In this document: piece by piece, positions 1-10,207 of the stretch
How positions within the stretch are numbered: the stretch's first letter is position 1
Layout of the letters: each line of letters opens with the position of its first letter
Source: Caprimulgus europaeus
Lineage: Eukaryota; Chordata; Aves; Caprimulgiformes; Caprimulgidae
Assembly: GCA_907165065.1 (NCBI GenBank)
Contig: OU015539.1
Coordinates: 17,452,816 to 17,516,815 of the forward strand
Direction of reading: 5' to 3'
Length of the DNA: 64,000 bases
Made by a program: the position numbers and the translations under genes
The notes under the pieces: generated by a model
The model's input: the letters and a program-made list of their open reading frames with translations, nothing else
Told to the model about the DNA's origin: nothing
The model's database searches: none

Positions 1-16
1 CCTTCCCCTCCCGCAG

Positions 17-265
17 AGCACCCAGCTTCACCCACCGCCCGCAGCAGCGCCCGGCCACCACACTCACCCGGATGAACCAGTGGCACCTGCTCTGAGGACA
101 CAGATGCACCAGAGGAACCAAAAGGCATTTCTCCACGAAGCAGATGACATCGCTGCAGATATGTCACTGCACAAATCTGCATTTTTCCTCTCATCTGACC
201 TAATAATTTTTGTTTTGGCACAGGCATCAATAAAAGAGCTCTGGGGGACAAACAACTCCAAATAA
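17..265 (+). other. possible exon at the left edge of the window (speculative)
   Basis: The first 16 bases are a pyrimidine-rich run ending in CAG, which is a good 3' splice site. From base 17 one frame stays open for 82 codons and ends in a TAA (263-265) that overlaps an AATAAA-type word. The protein would start STQLHPPPAAAPGHH and end ASIKELWGTNNSK. I recognise no domain. The opposite strand also carries a good donor (GTGAGTG, read from 67 down to 61), so the exon could instead be a minus-strand one ending at base 68. With no upstream sequence in the window neither reading can be settled. Confidence 0.18.
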
Positions 266-799
266 ACTTTGCAGAAACCCAGTAATGAAACAGAGAATAC
301 AAGGAAGAATTTCCTTCTGGTTCACTGAGAGAAGCTGTTCTTCACTTTGAGTGGAAATTTGCTCTATTTAAAACATCATTAAATACAGCTCAAGGAAAAA
401 AAGGAAAACAACCAGCCTGACATGTATTTCACAATAATAACCTGAGTATTATTACAGCTGAGTTGTGCTCTGTGGCTACCAGCCCTCTCCACTGGAAACA
501 CAGCCACAGCCCTGTGATGAGTTCAATATCAGGGAGGCAAATTCTTCAGCAGGGAAATTCCATTTCAGCAAAGCAGACCCAAAGTTCAGAAGGAATTAGT
601 GTGCACCAAGTACAACGTCCTGCAGAAAAATCTCCCATTCCAGTTGGGATTTCAGCAGCAACCACAGTACAAGAGCCACTAGAATATTCATTATAAGGTA
701 TATGCAACACCCGATATAGATTATGAACCCTGAGGGCATATTTGTCACTTCCACAAGGACTGTCAAGGGAGTTTAAAATGCTGCATAAAAATCATAAAA
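266..799. other. unique non-coding DNA
   Basis: AT-rich unique sequence. I see no repeat family and no convincing exon. The right end (about 780-860) is dominated by A/T runs that read as clustered poly(A) signals on the minus strand. Confidence 0.4.
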
Positions 800-1207
800 A
801 TGCTTTATTTTTGTATTTTTTATTTTGTTATTTTATTAACCTTCAGTGTGGGTTTTTTTTTTTTTAAGGCAAGCACATGACAACAAAATAAAAGGTCAGT
901 TATTCCGTTCCTCATCTGCCTGCTCTGGCTGTTCAGAACACACAAAGCAACTGCAAAGCTGCTCTCAAAATGAGTTGGGGATTTTCCAGCATCAGGCACA
1001 TTCTGTCTGTCCCAGGCAGCATCATTCTGGTAGAGATGGTCCAACATGGACACAGGGGCTGCTGAGGGCAGGGAGAGGCAAGGGGAGGCAGCTGGGCCCC
1101 AGGAGGGTGTCCTGGCCACGTGTGTTGAGTCAAGGTCTGTGATGAGATCTCATTACAGGTCCTAATGAATTCAGAAAGCATTCATCTAAATTAGCTTGCC
1201 CTAAGTT
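800..1207 (-). other. candidate terminal exon and 3' UTR of an unrecognised minus-strand transcript
   Basis: Read on the minus strand, a pyrimidine-rich tract ending in TTTGCAG stops at 1208 and makes a strong 3' splice site. From 1207 only one of the three frames is open. It gives 25 codons beginning NLGQANLDECFLNSLG and stops with TGA at 1130-1132. About 300 bases further on come three AATAAA signals (complement of 832-837, 819-824 and 804-809), so acceptor, short tail, stop, UTR and poly(A) cluster are in the right order. I recognise no protein; it may equally be the last exon of a lncRNA. Confidence 0.3.
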
Positions 1208-1209
1208 CT

Positions 1210-3588
1210 GCAAAGGATAAAAATTCCTCTTGTGGAACATCAGTTGTGGCTATAGCTACACCACCTGGGCACAACCAAGGACCTTCCTTTGCAAGACCTC
1301 TGCAGAATGTGCACCATGACTGGACTTCTATAGGGCTCATAAAAACAATCATCCTTATGTTAAACAGGATTTTAAATTTATTTCTAAAAGATGAGAGAAA
1401 CCAGCCACTAAATGAGGGGCTTCTAAGCTATGCAGCACTGGCCAATGGCCAGATGGGTTGGGTCAATGCTTTGGCCTGGTGGGGTCATTTTTTGTCTCTG
1501 AAGTAGAGCCCCTTTTGAAAGTGTTGCTGCTTTTTAATTCAGAAGACTTATGAAATCATTTGGGAATCACCTGCAGTGAAATCTGCTGAAGAAATGTTAA
1601 AGTGATGTTTCTTCAATTCTAACTTGAGGAATCTTTTTGGGGGGTCTGTGGACTATGGGATGCTTTTGCTTTGTCTTAAAAGGTTTGACAGTAGAAAAAT
1701 AGAACAGATGATCTTGAGACAATACCTAGAAAGACACTGACAAAGTTTTGAGGAGGATTTCACAAGTATATAATTTTGCAACTTGAAATAATGATTTCCA
1801 ACCATTACTCCAGGCCAAGTACAACTGCCCTACAATGCAGCCAACCCTCAAAGGGCTCTTGCCTCCTACACCTTTATTCCAGACTTGAAAAGGCATTTTT
1901 AGCTTCCTAATAAAAGAGCTAGGTACCACAAGAGCTTTCCAAACCTGAACACTAGTCTTTGCTCACTGATCAAGGCATTGTGCTCCAGGTCCAGAAGACA
2001 CTCTTCCATATCTAGGTACACCTCATTGGGTACACAATGGCTTGCGGTTTTTTTGGTCTAAGAACTTTTCACATGGACATTATTCTGCCTGATTTCCATT
2101 TTGTTCTCAATCTGCACACTGTCTGCCAGGAATATTCCCTCTATCAAGGTGCTCCAGCAGGCTGACCCATCACACTCCAGTCTCTAACAAGCTGAACGTG
2201 GCCAGAGGTGCTCAGCTCTCGCTATGGCCTTTCCTGGCCTTGTGTTCTTTTACCAGACAGCCTCTGCCATTGGGCTCAATCCGCTTCTGTCAACACCTGG
2301 AATGGTTTGCCCCACAGGTAAAATTCACAGTTCCTCTTGTCAACACGGTGGCTGTGGTGTTGGCAGAGGAAAGCTTACAGGTAGAAAAGCACCAAGAGTC
2401 TGCTGCCTGCATTCCACCGCCTGGCATACAATCCCACACAGTCCTTCCTCACAACACACAATCCTAACAGAAGGGCAGCATGTCAGCTACAGGAATTATT
2501 TTAGGGTCATTCATAATATCATCCTGCTAAAGACAGGGCAATTTTGTGAGAGAAAAAATTGGCATACAGCGTTTATGCAGTTTCATCTGACTTTGCTCAC
2601 ATCCCTCTTGGCTATTTGCAGTCCCTCCTCTAAGCCACGCTGAGCTTCATGCTCAGGAATGTCTCTCATGATAGAGCTTCCCATGTCATCCTCAACAGCA
2701 AAGACTTGATACACACAGTTCTGGCTGGAAATAACCTGGGAAGCTTGTGCCCTGAAATTCCCAGTGAAGACACGAGAATGCCCAGTGCCTGGGAGTGAAT
2801 TTCTGCTGCCTCTTCCCAGGCCGCTCCAGCTGTTCCGCTGCACTCCTCGGATCGAAGGGGGAGTGCTGACAGAACACTCCTCAGATGGGAACAGAAGCCG
2901 TCCCAGTCAGGGATCTGCTCAGATCCTGACAGGCAAAAGGCTATTTTAAATGTGCTGATTACCAGGCATGTGGATGCCTCCACAGGCTGGGCACTGCAGG
3001 CTGGAGAAAGAGAAAACCCTCCTTCCATAAATTTTGGACCCAGCTCGCCCTTCAAACTCTGACAGACACCACTTGCAAGTGCCGAGAGTATAAGAACAGG
3101 GCACAAGCATAGTGATGGCCTCCATGGGATACAACCCCAGCCTCCAGCAACACGTGTCACAGGAAATTCCCGAGCTGGAACTGCTATATTCATGTTTAAA
3201 TGCTTGAGATAGATCTGCTGGCATAATATTGTCTAATTGCTTTTGGCACCCAACCCAACTAACAGCAGTAAGTTCCCCAAGTTAACTAAATATGGTGTGA
3301 AAAAGTCTTTCCCTGTTTTCCATTTACCACCTGACAACTCAAGTGGTTGCCCTACAGCTTTTGTACCATGAGAAACTGAGAATAACCAACCATTCCTGAC
3401 TCATGTCTCCACGTTATTTATGACTGCTGAAAGATTATGTCCACCCAACCCCTTCCCTCTGCCCAGCTACTGTCATCTATAATAGCACCAGCTCTGGTTG
3501 CAGGAACAGGTTCTCTGGGAAACACACTGAGCACATTGTCTGCTGCAGAGGATTCAGGATGAGAGTTCCCAACCGAAAGCATACAATC
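1210..3588. other. unique DNA, no gene recognised
   Basis: No repeat family seen. The minus strand holds a 175-codon open stretch (2666-3193) with no recognisable domain and no splice or promoter context. I do not call it a gene. Confidence 0.4.
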
Positions 3589-3640
3589 ATTACAGAATCA
3601 CAGAATTGGATGAGACTTGGAAAGACCACATTGATGACAG
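3589..3640 (-). mobile_element. CR1 LINE, 3'-end fragment
   Basis: The sequence opens with the inverted tail ACAGAATCACAGAATTGG and runs into a decayed form of the CR1 3' UTR block (GACTTGGAAAGACC). About 50 bases are recognisable. Confidence 0.55.
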
Positions 3641-3879
3641 CAGAACAGGTCAAGTCTGTGTCACCTCAGATAGATATTTACTTCAGCTATTAACAAATCT
3701 GAATCTTCCACTCTGTGATTGAAGCCTGTTACTTCTTACCCTACGCCTACAAAGAAGAGCTCTTCCCTCCCTCTTTCCAACTGCCAGGTACCCATCACCA
3801 AAATGATGTTAAATACCCTCCACAATCTCCTCTTCACCAAACAACTCCAATTCATGCCATCTGCCCTTTAGATTTTATT

Positions 3880-4015
3880 TTGACCTTGACCATTCTCACT
3901 GCACTCGTATTAAATTGTCCAGTTGCTCCACATCTTTCAGCTCCCAACATCTGAACTACGTCCCAGCTGAGGCTGAACCAAGTGCCAAAGAGACGGATCA
4001 TTTCCCAGGGCGCAG
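3880..4015 (-). mobile_element. possible ancient CR1 remnant
   Basis: The stretch around GTTGCTCCACATCTTTC, followed by AACCAAGTGCCAAAGAG and ATCATTTCCC, resembles the region of CR1 that encodes the end of the reverse transcriptase, read on the minus strand. It is strongly decayed. Confidence 0.3.
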
Positions 4016-4208
4016 GGGTGACGCCCTCATTTTGCATGGCAAGATGGCTTTGCCCTCTGAAGCAACACAGCATTCCTGACTCACTCACCTGGTGACCCAT
4101 GAGAACTCCTCTATCTGCTCTTTTAGGCCTCTCTGTGCTTATGCAGTTGATTATTTCTCAAGTGAAATATATTGCATTTATCTATTTTTTTTTCAGGCTG
4201 TATGTTCA

Positions 4209-4243
4209 ATTTTGGCCACCATTCAACATCATTTTGGCCACCA
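4209..4243. repeat. 22-base local duplication
   Basis: The word ATTTTGGCCACCA occurs at 4209-4221 and again at 4231-4243 (period 22). It sits just after a strong plus-strand polypyrimidine-AG (near 4197). Confidence 0.5.
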
Positions 4244-4379
4244 AATGCATCTTCTCTATTTCCCACCCTCTCAGAAAATCAGATCAGGACTGGACACTGC
4301 TCGTAACAAAGTACGTGGGGATGCAAAAACTTTCAGATTCTAAAAGAGTAATTTTTAAATTTACAGAATCACAGAATGT

Positions 4380-4401
4380 GATTTAAATTTAAATTTAAAA
4401 T
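4380..4401. repeat. AT-rich palindromic run (ATTTAAA-type)
   Basis: Short self-complementary repeat of TTTAAA words, next to a CR1-like tail word (ACAGAATCACAGAATG, about 4363-4378). Confidence 0.5.
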
Positions 4402-4528
4402 CAGGGTCTGAACTACTTTCCAAATCGTTCCCTCTTAGTATCACAGGTGCAGCTCATCTCTAATGAGGTTTCACAGGATAATTAAATCCAGACAGCTTGG
4501 GCAAACATCCAAATCTCCGGTTACTCAC

Positions 4529-4571
4529 CTTAGCTGACAACTCGGGCAGATAGTTCCAAGTGTTGTAATTC
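4529..4571 (-). other. candidate 43-base internal exon (speculative)
   Basis: On the minus strand a pyrimidine-rich tract ending CCCTTTGTGTTAG precedes base 4571, and a near-consensus donor (AAG then GTGAGT, complement of 4523-4528) follows base 4529. Two frames are open: one reads NYNTWNYLPELSAK, the other ITTLGTICPSCQLR. The first is in phase with the candidate terminal exon at 1207. No domain is recognised, and a segment this small can easily arise by chance. Confidence 0.18.
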
Positions 4572-5149
4572 CTAACACAAAGGGCACACAAGATCTGGGA
4601 CCACTGACTGGATATTTGAGATACCTCTCATTGCTTTATCCACAGCAGGCAAAAATGGCACCAGAGAAAGTGCTGCAGTTAGAAAGGACTTGCTCATGTT
4701 CTCGTTATTGTAGGCAGCTCTGCTGCTGGTGCAGCGACACCGACACTTTTGCCATGTCATTTCTTTAAAATACCCATTCAACTATTTTTGTGCAGCGCTG
4801 ATGACTAACCTCATGTCCTGCAAGATATTTCTAACTCTTACTGAAGCCACCAAAAGGGGAACTTACAGTGAGGCCAGCACACAGGACACACGGGGTAGGC
4901 AGGATTACAGCATCTATTCTTGTCCTGGGACTTCACACATCTCTTGGAATACCCTTTAGACTATCCCCAGCCCATATTCACCCTCTGTGAAATGGCATTA
5001 GTGAGAAGACCAAAAACTCTGGACTCAGAAGTGGGATGGATTTCCCAGGTGTGGTGCATTGGCAGTTAATTTGGCAGCTCTGAAGGGGCAAACACGGCAT
5101 TAGCACTTCCACTTGTGATAAATTTTAGTCCCGCAACACCTCTGTTGTA

Positions 5150-5266
5150 AAATCATCCTCGTTATACAGATTGGGAACTGAAAAGCAAGAAAATTAGGTG
5201 ACTCGATTCCATCAGCAAGAATGAAAGAGGATCCAGGTCCTGCACCCCAGCCTAGTGCCTTACACA
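5150..5266 (-). mobile_element. MIR-like SINE remnant
   Basis: The order of words matches the reverse of a MIR-type SINE: TTATACAGATTGGGAACTGA, then AAATTAGGTGACT, then ATCAGCAAG, then GATCCAGGTCCTGC. These mirror the 'ACAGATGGGGAAACTGAGG ... AAGTGACTTGCCC ... CAGGTCCTGACTCC' order of that family. It is a very old element, shared across amniotes. Confidence 0.55.
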
Positions 5267-5282
5267 CCAATGTCTCAAGTAA

Positions 5283-5309
5283 AATATATATATATATTTA
5301 TATATATCA
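5283..5309. repeat. AT dinucleotide microsatellite
   Basis: Interrupted (AT)n run. Confidence 0.8.
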
Positions 5310-5704
5310 TCCTATAACTGCACCTTATATCCCACTAACTTCGCTCACAGCACAGAACTGCTTTGACTTCTACGGTTTTGCTCCTTATCTTACAGCAATA
5401 CGTTTCTCAGTTTCCAAGGTTGTTTTTCCAAGCAAAACTTCCCAAATTCTTGGGTTATCCATTACAGATCAGCCCCACAATGCAGGAGCATCCCCTCCAC
5501 TCTGAATATCAGCAACGCTCAGGGAAGGAAGCTGGAGGAGACAGAACTGAGGTGTAAACAGCTTTGGCAGTTGGTTGGCTCAAGCAACATGAGGGTACCC
5601 AGCTACTGAGCTCTTCTAACACGAGCCCACCCAGCAGGACCTGGGGACAGCAGAGCTGGAGGTGCCCACAGTAGGTGTGAGGTGCCAGCAAAGCCCAAGG
5701 CAGG

Positions 5705-5832
5705 TGCCCACGCAGGGGGAGCGCGGAGCCCGCCAGCCCCAGCGCGGCTCCATCGCAGGGACCGGAGCGAAGAGAGATGAGGGCGCTGGAATGCCGTGCC
5801 CGCTGCGAGGCCACCGAGCGCGGGTTGTGCCC
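5705..5832. promoter_or_regulatory. compact CpG-rich patch
   Basis: About sixteen CpG dinucleotides in roughly 125 bases, against an AT-rich, CpG-poor surround. It holds several GCGC and CCGG words. No TATA-like or splice signal fixes a transcript here. Both strands have long open frames across the patch (a 167-codon one on the minus strand, 5603-6106), which GC-rich DNA produces by chance. It could be a small unmethylated promoter or enhancer, or a decayed GC-rich repeat. Confidence 0.35.
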
Positions 5833-6029
5833 TGGGCACTGATGGAACAGACAACCTGCACACCTGGCTGGTGTGGGGACTTCCAGCAACACAAAATCTA
5901 GCAACTTGCTCTGGAGGGAGGATCACATCCAACTCACAGGGCGTGCCAAAACCTGCAGGAACATACATTTCTCCAGGTCCTACTAGCAATGGCCTGGAGG
6001 ATACATATCTGAAAGGTCTCAGGGACAAA

Positions 6030-6076
6030 ACAAAACAAACCAAACAAAAAACCCCAAAACAAAAAACCCCACTCCA
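6030..6076. repeat. A/C-rich low-complexity tract
   Basis: Runs of AAAC, CCAAAC and AAAACCCC with almost no G or T. It is a shorter cousin of the tract at 37.35 kb. Confidence 0.75.
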
Positions 6077-6732
6077 CACCCGGACAAACAGGTTTTTGTT
6101 TCCCACTTTTCAAGGTAATGCTGATGACAAAAACTTTGGTAGCGTCCTAGCAATACCTTCAACAAAAAGTCCTGACCCTAAGTACAAATTTCACTCTTTC
6201 ATGAAATTGTGCCACGTTTTAAAGCACTAAGAGAATAATCAGCTGAACTCTGTCAAAACAGGAGTTAAACCCAGGTAGATCTCATGCCACCACACTGACA
6301 GAGTTTGAAGGTTCAAAGAGATCTCCGAGTTAAGCATCCTTGTTTTCGGTTCCATTTTTACCGAGCACTACTGCAGTAAGGCTTCAAAAAAAGTATTAAA
6401 TACTCTAAATTCCCAGGAATTCCCAGGCTAGAAAATTTCTGGAAAAATCTGCCTTGCAAAAATCAAGGACAAAGACTGGCACGGACAGTGCTCAGGGGGG
6501 AAGGAGCAGCACGCTCTTCACCACGATGTATCAGCCCGTGTCTCCGGGAGCTCCTCAGGTGCGAAGCTCCGCGTCTCTGTGAAGCTGAATTCGCACAGAA
6601 CAGACACTTTGAAAAAAAACATAAAATCACCTTTGGTTTAGGGGGAAATTTTGCATGGTTCAGCAGATTTTTAATTATTCACACTCAAGTAATTGCGCTC
6701 CCAATGGAAATCAGAACATGGAGGTACGATAC

Positions 6733-6860
6733 CTGGCTGAGGGTGCACGAGCAGCACGGGTCCCTCCCAGAGCAGGAGCGCGGCGGGGCTCAGGCTCATG
6801 GCAGCTCGCTGCTCCCTCCCGCTCTGTCTGCGGAGCTCTCGCCCAGGGCCGGACCTGAGC
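6733..6860 (-). other. candidate first exon facing left from a CpG-rich patch
   Basis: The minus strand has an ATG at 6799 in a fair start context. It opens a frame MSLSPAALLLWEGPVLLVH that runs to 6733, where a weak donor (GTATCG) follows CAG. The peptide is hydrophobic enough to recall a signal peptide, but that is a guess. Joined to the candidate exon at 4571 the frame would stay open for about 15 codons and stop at the start of the 1207 exon, giving a peptide of about 38 residues. A lncRNA first exon is equally possible. Confidence 0.15.
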
Positions 6861-6977
6861 CCTGATTCATGATTCCAGTCACCCCCGGCCGTGGAATGCA
6901 GCCATTGAAAACCCAGAACTATTTTTACCCCTCAGCAGCAGCCGCAGCATTTCTGCCCCACCAAGACTTCTGAAGCC

Positions 6978-7136
6978 ATGGCCGTGCCCGGCGCACGCGC
7001 GCGCCCCGGACCTCGGCAGCGACGCCGCGCGGTTCCCTGGCACGCCGGCTGGTTTTTCAACTGCACAGTTGCTATCAACAGGACAAAGCAGCTCAGCCCT
7101 GGCATTATTGTCAGCCCTCAGAAGTCAGACATTTGA
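6978..7136 (+). CDS. short open reading frame from a CpG-rich start (uncertain)
   Basis: ATG at 6978 has a near-ideal start context (GAAGCCATGG). The frame runs 52 codons to TGA at 7134-7136. The first 20 residues are Arg/Pro/Ala-rich because of the CpG-rich DNA. The second half (WFFNCTVAINRTKQLSPG) has two potential N-glycosylation sequons (NCT, NRT). I recognise no family. It lies back to back, about 180 bases away, with the minus-strand ATG at 6799. It may be a micropeptide ORF, the 5' part of a longer gene, or chance. Confidence 0.2.
   Translation: MAVPGARARPGPRQRRRAVPWHAGWFFNCTVAINRTKQLSPGIIVSPQKSDI
6981..7049. promoter_or_regulatory. dense CpG cluster, candidate bidirectional promoter core
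   Basis: About fifteen CpGs in under 80 bases, including an alternating CACGCGCGCGCC stretch that favours Z-DNA. Divergent start codons lie on either side (minus strand at 6799, plus strand at 6978). Vertebrate promoters often have this density. The patch is short for a classic island. Confidence 0.35.
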
Positions 7137-7139
7137 TCC

Positions 7140-7610
7140 CAGTTGTCCAAATTAGAAATTCCTCAGAAATGCTTTGCTCCAGGAGACAAGATTAGCTCAG
7201 GGCCATGCCCGTCCATACGGTGTGTCCTGCACATCCCCAAGCCCAGCTTGCATTTAGCAAACATGTCATAACGACTCCAGCTAAGTGACAGACTGCAGAC
7301 AAATAAAAATCCCCACATCTTTGAAGGAAAACCCCCCAAAAATTCACAAAACGGACAACAACGGCTTTTTATAGAGAGCATCCAGAAATATGGGATTGTC
7401 TTCAATAAAGAATGAGCAACACATCACAGCTTGACACCTGAACTAACTTTTTAAGATCATACAGAGAATATTGACCACCAGAAACTTTTACAACTGTGCT
7501 GTCTTGAACCCACAGGATTCCACGGGTGTACTTCAGAAATAAAAAATGCAATCTAGTCTTACTGAGGAGGAATAAATACAATTAAAAAAGAACTAATGGG
7601 ATTTTCACAT
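7140..7610. other. unique DNA, no gene recognised
   Basis: AT-rich unique sequence between the CpG cluster and the CR1 that follows. Nothing recognised. Confidence 0.4.
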
Positions 7611-8347
7611 AATCACAGAATCCCAGACTGGTTTGGGTGGGAAGGGACCTTAAAGCTCATCCAGTCCCAACCCCCCTGCCAGCAGCAGGGACACCTTCCA
7701 CTAGACCAGGTTGCTCAAAGCCTCATCCAACCTGGCCGAGAACACTTCCAGGGAGGAGCAGCCACAGCTTCTCTGGCCAACCTGGGCCAGGGTCTCACCA
7801 ACCTCACACCAAACAATTTCTTCCTAATATCTAATCTAAACCTCCCCTCTTCCAGTTTCAAGCCATCACCCCTTGTTCTGGCACTCCCTGCCCTTGGCCA
7901 AAGTCCCTCCCCAGCCTTCCTGGAGCCCCTTCAGGTACTGGGAGGCCACTAGAAGGTCTCCCTGGAGCCTTCTCTTCTCCAGGCTCAACAGCCCCAACTC
8001 TCTCAGCCTGTCCTCACAACAGAGCTGCTCCAGCCCTGGCATCATCCTCGTGGCCTCCTCTGGACTGGCTCCAGTAGCTCCATGTCCTTGTGCTGTTGGT
8101 GGCCCCAGCACTGGAGGCAGCACTGCAGGGGGGGTCTCAGGAGAGCGGAGCAGAGGGGCAGAATCCCCTCCCTGGCCCTGCTGCCCACGCTGCTCTGGGT
8201 GCAGCCCAGGACACGGTTATTGGCTCTGTGCTGCCAGCGCACGGTGCCGCCTCATGTGGAGCTTCTGGTCCCCCAGCACCCCAAGTCCTTCTCCTCAGGG
8301 CTGCTCTCCATCCACTCATGGCCCAGCCTGGATTTGTGCTGGGGGTT
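7611..8347 (-). mobile_element. CR1 LINE, 3' portion (about 740 bases)
   Basis: The 3' end lies on the left: the inverted tail AATCACAGAATCCCAGACTGG and the CR1 3' block follow each other. Moving right, the minus strand encodes broken pieces of the ORF2 reverse-transcriptase C-terminus (for example [17 protein letters not shown] and ESSPEEKDLGCWG). Homology ends near 8347, where the copy departs from the longer sister copy at 32.1 kb. It is 5'-truncated, as most CR1 copies are, with frame breaks between the readable pieces. Confidence 0.93.
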
Positions 8348-9208
8348 CACCCAACTGTAATCAACACCATACCCAAGCACTTTGGCAGAGAACAGCACAC
8401 AGGCAAGTTTGCAGCTGGATGTAGGGAAGGGGTCCAAATACCCAAGAACCATCAGACTCACTGACTTGACTTGCTCATCTGTTGCTTTGGACAATGAAAT
8501 ACAACTGTAGGCATTTCTCAGAAACACATGATTGAAACACAAGAGGCATGATACAAACCTCACAGAACCACCAACAAGCATCAATTATTAGCTCTTAACC
8601 CGTGGAAGCACGTGGAGGCTCAACAGCTTCACATCTTCCCTTACAAAACGGTCTGTGCCACCAAGAGTTTTCAGGCTGATGAAAGAAACAGCGTGCAAAG
8701 GGTGGGACTGCCAAGCTCATAGGAAGACACTTACAGTCACCACTAAGCAGTGATGCCACAACCTACCACGCTTCCTAGTGAGGCTCAGGGGCAGCAAGCC
8801 CCAGGAGGTCCCTTCAAAGAGCAGCTGCAATGGAATCCATAGTGCACACGTATACCTAGAGTAACCTTACAGTACCTGCAACTTCAGGACAAATTCTTGA
8901 CCAAATATGCCCAAATGGCATTCTAGAGACACTCCACTTATGAAAAAGTAATGGAATAATGACAGGAATATTTCTCAGATCATTCACAACTGAGGACCTC
9001 TAGCATCACGCAGGCTGATTGTACAGCTCTGAAGGATCTGGCCCTTGTAAGCAAGCCCTTGCACTGGGAATCCATCCTTTGCTGGTTTACACTCACAGAG
9101 GGTCTATTAAGAAGGTTCAGGGGGAGCGTGAGGAGAACAGCAATGAAGGGGATCCCTTGGGGAATGAGAAAGCTACAATTAGAGTGTGTAGAAGGACATG
9201 AAACATAC

Positions 9209-9246
9209 CTTAAGTGGGCCAGATCTGACATCAGCGACCTAAAGCT
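9209..9246 (-). other. candidate 38-base exon (speculative)
   Basis: On the minus strand an excellent acceptor (CTTTAACACCTTTGCAG) ends at 9247 and a good donor (AAG then GTATGT, complement of 9203-9208) starts after 9209. Only one frame is open and it reads SFRSLMSDLAHLR. It can be joined in phase to the 4571-4529 candidate. Nothing is recognised in the peptide. Confidence 0.15.
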
Positions 9247-10166
9247 CTGCAAAGGTGTTAAAGGAATAAAGGAGCCACAGAAGGTTGCAATATCCAGGAG
9301 GCTGAGCCACTTCAGCCCAGCGCTGCGGGAAATAAAGCGGAAGAAATGCTGTGGCTGTGAATTCGTGTCTTTAGGAGAGATTAATCTCAGTGAGCAGCCT
9401 TCTGCTATGTCTGCAATGAGCTGACTCTCCAGAAGTCCCTTTCATTTGCAGTGAGACACCAGAAACCCTGGCAGCTACAGACAGCCAGGGGGGGAAGCCT
9501 TAGCTAACAAAAACCACAGCTTCTGTGACTTCTCACCTAAGAATTAGGAAGTACATGTTTGCTATCCACTAAATTATTACCAGTTCAAGAACAGACAGTG
9601 CCTCAAACTATTGGCTCATACAAACAAAAGGAAGTGTAAAAGGCTGGAACAAAACCCAGTCCTTCCCACCAGGATATTTAAGCTTCTCCTCGCATACTCC
9701 CAAACAGAATTCAAAAGGGAGGGGGGAAAAATCCTACTCTAATACAAACCTGAGGCTGCCTGATAACACCTTCTGCTTTTAATATCTTATTCAGCAAGCT
9801 TCAAACTTCCTGAAATCCAGAAGGTGAAGAGCCAAGATAACCCCCATCAATTTTTAAGCAGGCTCCCTTGGAGAGTGCCACCACCAGATCAGAAATTATT
9901 CACACAGCGATGTCAGAGGAGTGGCTCAAACTGGGAGCAGCAGGATGAGGCCATCTGTGAGGGCCTCAGTGTTTGCTGATTTGTTTCTAAATGAAGAGCT
10001 TAAATTATTTATTTACACACTTGCTTTTAAAAGCCAGTCTTTTCCTCTCTGTCCTCGATGATATGCTGTACAGAATTGGCTTGGGGTCACTGGTCAAAAA
10101 GAGAAAGAAAAAACCCAGACAAAGCACACAGGTTTTAGGTAACAAAAGCAGAAATCACCAAAAGTT

Positions 10167-10207
10167 AAGGTAAATGTCACCATGACAAGGTAAATTGTCA
10201 CCATGAC
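10167..10207. repeat. tandem duplication, unit about 20 bases
   Basis: AAGGTAAATGTCACCATGAC at 10167-10186 is repeated with one extra T at 10187-10207. The near-identity suggests a recent slippage event. Confidence 0.85.

Noticed and set aside
2666-3193. 175-codon minus-strand open frame
   Set aside because: No domain, no promoter or splice context, composition as expected from chance.
4361-4380. CR1-like tail word ACAGAATCACAGAATG
   Set aside because: Too short, with no 3' block attached; may be chance.
5603-6106. 167-codon minus-strand open frame with a hydrophobic start
   Set aside because: The hydrophobic part comes from an A/C-rich low-complexity tract and the rest from CpG-rich DNA.
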